A stretch of 7,328 bases of DNA from JBEEMU01 sp043778315 (lineage in GTDB: Bacteria; Bacteroidota; Bacteroidia; Chitinophagales; Saprospiraceae), in the NCBI GenBank assembly GCA_043778315.1, contig JAYWGJ010000150.1, positions 1 to 7,328 on the forward strand, in the 5' to 3' direction. The first letter of the stretch is position 1. Each line of letters opens with the position of its first letter. The position numbers and the translations under genes were made by a program. This document shows, in pieces, positions 1 through 4,699 of this stretch. A model generated the notes under the pieces. That model was not told the origin of the DNA. It saw only the letters and a list, made by a program, of their open reading frames with translations, and made no database searches.

Positions 1-31
1 TGCACAGCTGCACTTCGTGCGTTCACTTCGC

Positions 32-54
32 AAAGGCGATTTAGCATCGCCTTT
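32..54. repeat. Perfect 9-bp hairpin, possible weak terminator
   Basis: AAAGGCGAT (32-40) and ATCGCCTTT (46-54) are perfect inverted copies around a 5-base loop. On the + strand the stem ends in TTT followed by ACTTGTT, which is only a weak terminator tail. The rest of 1-136 holds no gene I can recognise. Short open stretches exist on both strands (for example + frame 2 up to the TGA at 101-103), but none shows family motifs, so I leave the stretch unassigned. The hairpin may end transcription coming from left of the window. Confidence 0.4.
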
Positions 55-136
55 ACTTGTTCAGCCTCAAATCTGCCTTGTTTTGACTCAAAATTCTGCG
101 TGACAATATTCAGTCCCTTATTTTCTCTTCATTCCT

Positions 137-316
137 ATGTTTTCTACAGAACAACAAGCAGCATTAGACAAACTCACGAGGTATCTGAATGATACGCCTC
201 GGGAAACGGTCGCGGCAGAGTTGAAGGAAATCGCCAAATTAGATTTTGAGGGCGTGAGCGCGGCAGCGTATTTTGATACGTTTAATACACATTTTGAAAC
301 GGGTTTAGCCGATTAA
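137..316 (+). CDS. Small hypothetical protein, 59 residues
   Basis: A short open frame from ATG (137-139) to TAA (314-316), beginning MFSTEQQAALDKLTRYLNDT and ending FETGLAD. I do not recognise a characterised family. It is acidic, soluble and predicted mostly helical, with no signal peptide or membrane segment. The pattern of a charged N-terminal helix, a TPRE turn (residues 20-23), then a hydrophobic and aromatic C-terminal half (FEGVSAAAYFDTF, 37-49) resembles small conserved proteins common in Bacteroidota, but I cannot name one. Support comes from codon use like the neighbours (GCG, GAA, TTA) and from a good terminator starting 6 bases after the stop. No TAnnTTTG promoter is visible upstream, so it may belong to a transcript that starts left of the window. 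Confidence 0.55.
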   Translation: MFSTEQQAALDKLTRYLNDTPRETVAAELKEIAKLDFEGVSAAAYFDTFNTHFETGLAD

Positions 317-321
317 AATAA

Positions 322-364
322 CAAAAAAAGCATCAAAATCGTAGCGATTTTGGTGCTTTTTTTG
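322..364. terminator. Bidirectional intrinsic terminator
   Basis: The arms AGCATCAAAATCG (329-341) and CGATTTTGGTGCT (345-357) form a 13-bp stem with one U-G wobble and a 3-base loop. It is flanked by seven A (323-329) and seven T (357-363), so either transcript ends in a U-run. It serves the 59-residue gene on + and the broken gene ending at 392 on -, which converge here. The core is nearly the same as the terminator at 4439-4478. Confidence 0.85.
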
Positions 365-391
365 TAAAAATAGAAAAAAGTCGCATTTATT

Positions 392-1064
392 TTATAACAA
401 TTCGGCGAGAATAATCTCTTTTAAATGTTGTAAAATATAGATAATTTGATAGAGTTCTTGTGCATCAGTAGCGTCAAAGGTTTTAGAAACACAATAGTTT
501 TTACCGCGCAAAGTTGTGAAATTCCAGTCTTTGCCCTGTAGCCAACAACCGTAAACAGGTTTTTCATTTGCGTTGGTGTGTTGCGCCGAAATCATTGCCA
601 AAAGCATTTGTCCTTCGGGGTCATCAGTAGCCCCCTTTCCGTTCCCCCAAAGGGGAAAACTTTTTTTTTAATTGTTGTAAAAAAAAGTAAGGTGCTTGCG
701 GCGTATTAACTCCGAACGGCGTTGCAATCATGCAATCGCATTTTACAAAAATGTCTTGCCCTTCTACTTCGTTTTTCAAAATGCGTTCGTAGAACAATTT
801 GATTTTTTGCGGCACATCAATTTTTGCCAAAAAGAAAATAGGTGAAATAAAGTGCATTTTCAACTCTTCTTCGTTCCAAAACTTGCCTTCTTCTTTGAGC
901 CTAACGCGGTGCATCTCCAAATCTTCTACATATCGCTCGGCTATCGCGCCCGTTGTGTCGAGCAGCGCGTCGAGCAACGCGCATTGCGTTCCGTGTTTCA
1001 GTCCGAATGTGCCGATGATTAAATCGGTATCATATTTATGTTTTTTAAAATCTATTTTTTGCAT
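392..1064 (-). pseudogene. Broken gene, uncharacterised PD-(D/E)XK-like family (frameshifted)
   Basis: Two minus-strand reading frames look like halves of one protein. The first runs from ATG (1064-1062) for 146 codons to TGA at 626-624. The second is open across DDPEGQMLLAMISAQ and on to TAA at 394-392. From memory, homologues in Bacteroidota run directly from a PYFFLQ-x-x-KK segment into DPEGQM..AM..AQ, then a PVYG..G..W..L segment and a helical C-terminus. Here that join is broken between about 632 and 660, where the DNA is a G/C-rich palindrome. Removing 25 bases there (for example TTTTCCCC...GGAAAG on the minus strand) leaves 648 bases and restores a 215-residue protein. C109-D110-C111 and Q130-Q131-L132-K133 look like the D...E-x-K core of a PD-(D/E)XK fold with the Glu replaced by Gln. 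That fold assignment is my inference. The gene is probably dead, or switched by its homopolymer tracts. Confidence 0.7.
632..655. repeat. G/C-rich palindromic insertion in the broken gene
   Basis: CCCCTTT (632-638) pairs with AAAGGGG (649-655). Alternatively, TTCCCC (from 642) pairs with GGGGAA (652-657) over an AAA-centred loop. The segment is very unlike the surrounding AT-rich coding DNA, and it sits exactly where the reading frame is lost. It resembles the short REP-like C/G-block repeats scattered in many Bacteroidota genomes. I cannot show other copies, because only this one is in the window. Confidence 0.5.
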
Positions 1065-1092
1065 AAAATAATATTTTAGATGATTTACATCG

Positions 1093-1100
1093 CAAAATTA
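1093..1100 (-). promoter_or_regulatory. -7 promoter element, minus strand
   Basis: Reads TAATTTTG on the minus strand, a perfect match to the Bacteroidota -7 consensus TAnnTTTG. It lies about 29 bases upstream of the ATG at 1064 of the broken gene. I see no clear -33 TTG at the usual distance, so the assignment rests on the -7 box and its position. Confidence 0.5.
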
Positions 1101-1172
1101 CGATTTTTTTCTTGTTTTGGTGTTTTTTTTATGGAAAGTCAAATGTTTTTAATAATATGAAATTACTTTGTT

Positions 1173-1180
1173 TACTTTTG
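1173..1180 (+). promoter_or_regulatory. -7 promoter element of the restriction-modification operon
   Basis: TACTTTTG matches the Bacteroidota -7 consensus TAnnTTTG perfectly and is followed by TGC, the same context as the promoter at 4554 (TACCTTTGTGC). It is about 75 bases before the ATG at 1255. The -33 region is only T-rich (around 1146-1150) without a clear TTG. Confidence 0.6.
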
Positions 1181-1254
1181 TGCTATTAAATTTTGACAAA
1201 AAGATACGACAACGATAATTTTTCAAAAAAGCATACAACTAATTAATACAATAA

Positions 1255-3297
1255 ATGGCAAAAGCAACACAATCGATAAAATCAATAGAACCCAATATTG
1301 CAGATTTGGCTAATGGCTGGCTCAAAACCCATCAGTTAAATTACAAATTAGAACAAGAGTCTTTAAATGCCGAAATAGATAAAGCTCTTTCCGATTATTT
1401 TACAAAAAATGGCGGAACAGGAGCTAATCGCCCCGACGCGAAATTACTTTTACAAGACAAAAAGCTAGATTTTTATCCAATTCTGATTGAGTACAAAGGC
1501 TACGTTGATAAACTCGTCAAGTTGGATAAGGAAGAGCAGGTTGAAAATAGAACCGCCAAAAACGAACCCAATCTTAAAAACATCAATGCTTATGCGGTAA
1601 ACGGCGCGGTGCATTATGCCAACGCCTTACTTCACCATACTAGTTATACCGATATTATCGCTATCGGAATGACGGGACATAAAGATGTAACTGGGAATAT
1701 AAAACACCAAATTGGCGTGTATTATGTGTCGAAAAGTAACTTTGGGCTTGGACAAAAAGTAGGGGATTTCTCCGATTTTTCTTTTTTAGCACCTGAAAAT
1801 TTTGATGCGTTTATAGCGAAAGTAAGAACCCTAAGCTTGACACCCGCACAACTCAACAAGTTAAAAGAGCAACGGGAAAGAGAGATTGACGCGAGTTTGC
1901 GAAAGCTCAATTTTGATATTTATGAAAACGAAAAAGGATTAGGCGAAAACGACCGCGTTTACCTCGTTGCCGCTTCTATTATTGCAACGCTCGGCATAGC
2001 GGGCAAAGTTGCGCCGCTCGAAAAATCAGACCTAAAATCTTCTATCGAGAAAGGCAACACCGACGGCGAAATAATATTGCGCAAAATAAAAGCGTTTTTA
2101 GACGAAAAACAAATCCCGAAAGAAAAGAAAGACCTCATCGTCAGAACATTAGAAAACACCCTCACCACCGAAAATATAAACAGAGTAGAGAACGGCGAAA
2201 GCCAACTCAAAAGAGTATTTACCAAAATCGTAGATGACCTCGGCATATACTATAAAATCGGTTTAACCACTGATTTTACGGGCAAACTCTTCAATGAAAT
2301 GTACGGCTGGCTCGGTTTTTCGCAAGACAAACTCAACGACGTAGTATTAACTCCGTCTTATATCGCTACCCTTTTGGTGAAATTGGCGCGTGTGAATAAA
2401 GACTCCTACGTCTGGGATTTTGCCACAGGTTCGGCGGGTTTATTAGTAGCCGCGATGAATGAAATGCTCATTGATGCCAAAAAAAATGTCACTTCGCCGA
2501 GGGAGCTTATTCAAAAAGAAATCAAAATAAAAGCGGAGCAACTGCTCGGTTTGGAGTTGCTGTCGAGCGTATATATGCTCGCTATTCTCAATATGATTTT
2601 GATGGGTGACGGCAGTTCCAATATCTTAAATATGGACTCCATCAAAGATTTTGATGGTAAGTACGGCTTCGGCGACACCGACAGCCGATTCCCTGCCGAT
2701 GCCTTTATATTAAATCCGCCGTACTCGGCGAGCGGCAACGGCATGAACTTTGTAGAAAAAGCCCTCGAGATGATGAACAAAGGCTACGCCGCTATCATTA
2801 TTCAAAACTCGGCAGGCTCGGGCAGAGCAAGAAGCTACTGCATAGATATTCTGAAAAAACACACCCTGATAGCAAGTATCAAAATGCCCGTAGATATTTT
2901 TATCGGAAAATCGAGCGTACAAACCAATATCTACGTTTTTAAGGTGAACGAAGCACACCATATAGACGATACCGTCAAGTTTATTGATTTCTCGAGCGAC
3001 GGCTACACCCGAACGAGCCGCCGAAAATCGAGCAACAACCTAAAAGACACCAATCAGGCTAAAGAACGCTACGAAGAACTCATCAACTTAGTGCGGTTTG
3101 GCAAAACCAAATTAAAAATTTTTACTTACAGAGAATACTACGAAGGACGCATCAATCCCCTAAGCGGCGACGACTGGAATCAGTCCGCGCCCATAGATAC
3201 GCAGCCCGTATTAGCCGATTTCAAAAAAACCGTCAGCGATTACCTCGCATGGGAAGTGAGTAACCTACTCAAACAAAACGAAACCGTGGGAAAGTAG
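1255..3297 (+). CDS. Type IIB/IIG restriction-modification catalytic subunit (nuclease-methyltransferase, BcgIA-like)
   Basis: A 680-residue protein that should both cut and N6-adenine-methylate DNA. An N-terminal PD-(D/E)XK nuclease domain shows RPDAK (59-63) and LIEYKG (77-82, with E79-x-K81). A helical HsdM-type region follows to about residue 350. The methyltransferase has TPSYIATLLVKLA (366-378), the AdoMet-binding motif DFATGSAGLL (388-397) and the catalytic NPPY (487-490). There are no helicase motifs, so it is not a Type I HsdR. BcgIA (637 residues, as I recall) has the same architecture. The start is secure: TAA (1252-1254) directly precedes ATG in frame. A TAnnTTTG promoter lies at 1173. 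The gene ends G GGA AAG UAG, a -1 slippery heptamer followed by a stem, and the specificity region continues in the -1 frame. Some ribosomes may therefore extend it to a 1056-residue fusion. The neighbouring specificity region and shared terminator support one operon. Confidence 0.9.
   Translation: MAKATQSIKSIEPNIADLANGWLKTHQLNYKLEQESLNAEIDKALSDYFTKNGGTGANRPDAKLLLQDKKLDFYPILIEYKGYVDKLVKLDKEEQVENRTAKNEPNLKNINAYAVNGAVHYANALLHHTSYTDIIAIGMTGHKDVTGNIKHQIGVYYVSKSNFGLGQKVGDFSDFSFLAPENFDAFIAKVRTLSLTPAQLNKLKEQREREIDASLRKLNFDIYENEKGLGENDRVYLVAASIIATLGIAGKVAPLEKSDLKSSIEKGNTDGEIILRKIKAFLDEKQIPKEKKDLIVRTLENTLTTENINRVENGESQLKRVFTKIVDDLGIYYKIGLTTDFTGKLFNEMYGWLGFSQDKLNDVVLTPSYIATLLVKLARVNKDSYVWDFATGSAGLLVAAMNEMLIDAKKNVTSPRELIQKEIKIKAEQLLGLELLSSVYMLAILNMILMGDGSSNILNMDSIKDFDGKYGFGDTDSRFPADAFILNPPYSASGNGMNFVEKALEMMNKGYAAIIIQNSAGSGRARSYCIDILKKHTLIASIKMPVDIFIGKSSVQTNIYVFKVNEAHHIDDTVKFIDFSSDGYTRTSRRKSSNNLKDTNQAKERYEELINLVRFGKTKLKIFTYREYYEGRINPLSGDDWNQSAPIDTQPVLADFKKTVSDYLAWEVSNLLKQNETVGK
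3288..3294 (+). promoter_or_regulatory. Slippery heptamer G GGA AAG (predicted -1 frameshift site)
   Basis: The codons before the stop read GTG GGA AAG TAG, so G-GGA-AAG is in the X-XXY-YYZ phase for tandem -1 slippage. Both tRNAs re-pair well (GGA to GGG, AAG to AAA). After the shift, reading continues GTA GAT GCC CTG into the specificity domain. The only window in which the shift could occur is between the -1 frame stop at 3261-3263 and the zero-frame stop at 3295-3297, and the heptamer lies inside it. Phage lambda G/GT uses the same heptamer. Confidence 0.75.
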
Positions 3298-4424
3298 ATG
3301 CCCTGCTTAACGACAAACTAGACAATGTTGAGTGGGGCGAGTTTAGATTAGGTGAGTTATTTGAATTTGAGGCAATCAAACAAGCAAAATCTCAACAAGA
3401 AATACCTATCGACAATACTGGAAATGGAGTGTCTTATATTGTTCAATCAATGTTTAACAATATGCTCTCACGAACTGTCAATAAACAATGGTTGATTGAG
3501 CATAATGAAGCACCTGTTTCTGGTAATCGGATTGTATTAGGCGTAACTTTGCCTGCTGTTTCTTATCAACCAAGAGAATTTGGTGCAAGTCAAGTCATTA
3601 CAGCTAAAACTGATTGGTTAAATGGGCAAAATGGTGTTTTTATTTCAACTCTAATTACCAAGCAGATGTGTCAATTTTCATATAATCGTAAACCGGGTAT
3701 GCAAATTTACAAGGATATGGAAATCCAACTTCCCACCCAAAACGGCGCAATAGACTTCGAGTTTATAGAAACCTTTATTTCGGAGCTAGAAGCGGAGCGT
3801 ATCGCGAAACTAGATGCCTTTTTATTAGCTAATGGACTAAAAGATTACACCTTAACAGATGAAGAAGCGGCGGCTTTGGAAGAGTTGGAAAACGTAAAAA
3901 TTGAGTTTGGCGAATTTGAAATAGGTAAATTGTTTGAGATAAATTCATCTGTAAAGCGATTTGATGCTAACAAAGTCATAATTTCAGAAACGGGTAAACC
4001 TTATGTTGTTAGAACATCGTTGAATAACGGTATTCGTGGGTTTATAAATGAAGACGAACAGTTTTTGAACGAAGGAAACACTATCGCTTTTGGGCAAGAT
4101 ACCGCAACTATGTTTTATCAAAAAACTCCGTATTTTACAGGTGACAAAATAAAAATTATAAAATCAAAGGATAACAAAATAAACAAAATGAATGCTCATT
4201 TTTTTATTGCAACAATGACAAAATCTTTTAGTTCTTTCAGCTGGGGTGGCTCAAGTTTTAATGTGAGTATAATTGGAAATCAAACTATCAGTCTTCCAAT
4301 CAAAAACGCCCAACCCGATTACGCGCTAATGGCAACGATTATCTCCGCAGTACAAAAACTGGTCATCAAAGACGTAGTATTATATGTGGATAACAAAACG
4401 GCAGCAGCCCAAAAGGCATTATAG
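3294..4424 (+). CDS. Specificity (target-recognition) region of the restriction-modification system, BcgIB/HsdS-like, expressed by -1 frameshift
   Basis: An open frame of 376 codons from the frameshift point to TAG (4422-4424). It contains two homologous halves typical of HsdS and BcgIB: NVEWGEFRLGELF (residues 11-23) repeats as FGEFEIGKLF (205-214), and QLPTQNGAIDF (145-155) repeats as SLPIKNAQPDY (333-343), a period of about 190 residues. Each half is a variable recognition domain followed by a helix (for example FISELEAERIAKL), so the DNA target should be bipartite. No ATG, GTG or TTG occurs in this frame between the stop at 3261 and GTG at 3429. Starting at that GTG would delete the first 45 residues, including the first TRD motif. 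ATG at 3298 is in another frame and gives seven codons only. I therefore read it as the C-terminal part of a fusion made by -1 frameshifting. Frameshift mutation or sequencing error are the alternatives. Confidence 0.85.
   Translation, partial: VDALLNDKLDNVEWGEFRLGELFEFEAIKQAKSQQEIPIDNTGNGVSYIVQSMFNNMLSRTVNKQWLIEHNEAPVSGNRIVLGVTLPAVSYQPREFGASQVITAKTDWLNGQNGVFISTLITKQMCQFSYNRKPGMQIYKDMEIQLPTQNGAIDFEFIETFISELEAERIAKLDAFLLANGLKDYTLTDEEAAALEELENVKIEFGEFEIGKLFEINSSVKRFDANKVIISETGKPYVVRTSLNNGIRGFINEDEQFLNEGNTIAFGQDTATMFYQKTPYFTGDKIKIIKSKDNKINKMNAHFFIATMTKSFSSFSWGGSSFNVSIIGNQTISLPIKNAQPDYALMATIISAVQKLVIKDVVLYVDNKTAAAQKAL
3300..3338 (+). promoter_or_regulatory. Stem-loop downstream of the slippery site
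   Basis: GCCCTGCTTAAC (3300-3311) pairs with GTTGAGTGGGGC (3327-3338) in 12 uninterrupted pairs, nine Watson-Crick and three G-U, around a 15-base loop. A further U-G pair (3299/3339) is possible. It begins 5 bases after the heptamer, a typical distance for a frameshift-stimulating structure. It lies within coding sequence of the -1 frame. Confidence 0.7.
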
Positions 4425-4438
4425 TAGGATTAAACCAC

Positions 4439-4478
4439 AAAAAAGCACCAAAATCACGCCCGATTTTGGTGCTTTTTT
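4439..4478. terminator. Intrinsic terminator of the restriction-modification operon
   Basis: AGCACCAAAATC (4444-4455) pairs perfectly with GATTTTGGTGCT (4462-4473) over a 6-base loop, followed by six T (4473-4478) and preceded by a run of A. It starts 15 bases after the specificity region's stop. Its core matches the terminator at 322-364 almost base for base. Confidence 0.9.
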
Positions 4479-4528
4479 CGTTCCCAAAAACTAAAAAATG
4501 CTTTTTGCGTGTTTACGACGCTCCTTTA

Positions 4529-4561
4529 TTGTGCAAAACGCAATAAAAAATACTACCTTTG
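4529..4561 (+). promoter_or_regulatory. Promoter of the acyl-CoA synthetase-like gene
   Basis: TACCTTTG (4554-4561) is a perfect Bacteroidota -7 box (TAnnTTTG). TTG (4529-4531) lies 22 bases upstream as a -33 element, within the range reported for Flavobacteriia. Transcription should start near 4567, leaving a leader of about 130 bases before ATG 4700. Confidence 0.7.
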
Positions 4562-4611
4562 TGCGGCTAAAATAAAATAATTTTGATGCAGCGTTTGGAG
4601 AGGCAACCGAA

Positions 4612-4642
4612 CGTTTACGAAACTTTTAAAGTTTCGCAAACG
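4612..4642. promoter_or_regulatory. 31-bp operator-like palindrome in the leader
   Basis: CGTTTACGAAACTTT (4612-4626) and AAAGTTTCGCAAACG (4628-4642) are inverted copies with 14 of 15 positions matching around a single central T. The one-base centre fits a dimeric repressor's DNA site better than an RNA hairpin. It lies about 50 bases after the promoter -7 box and 58 before ATG 4700, where a bound protein would block transcription. A half-site GTTTCGCAA recurs at 4714-4722. Confidence 0.55.
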
Positions 4643-4699
4643 CAGCTAATCCAACAAAATATACACTTACTTTTACATTATAATAATCACAATATAACG

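Noticed and set aside
1..136. Partial coding sequence at the left edge
   Set aside because: Open on more than one frame and strand, with no recognisable motif and no convincing start or end.
655..670. The minus-strand A AAA AAG heptamer in the broken gene as another -1 programmed frameshift site
   Set aside because: It is in the right phase, but the downstream half needs a +1 (or -2) change. The -1 frame runs into a stop after about 22 codons without reaching the DDPEGQM frame.
3298..3321. ATG directly after the methyltransferase stop as start of the specificity gene
   Set aside because: It is in the zero frame and ends at TAG 3319-3321 after seven codons.
4583..4699. N-terminal extension of the acyl-CoA synthetase-like protein from TTG 4583 or ATG 4586
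   Set aside because: Low-complexity residues, overlap with a strong palindrome, and the family's N-terminus begins at ATG 4700. It is not excluded, since the promoter would leave a short leader.
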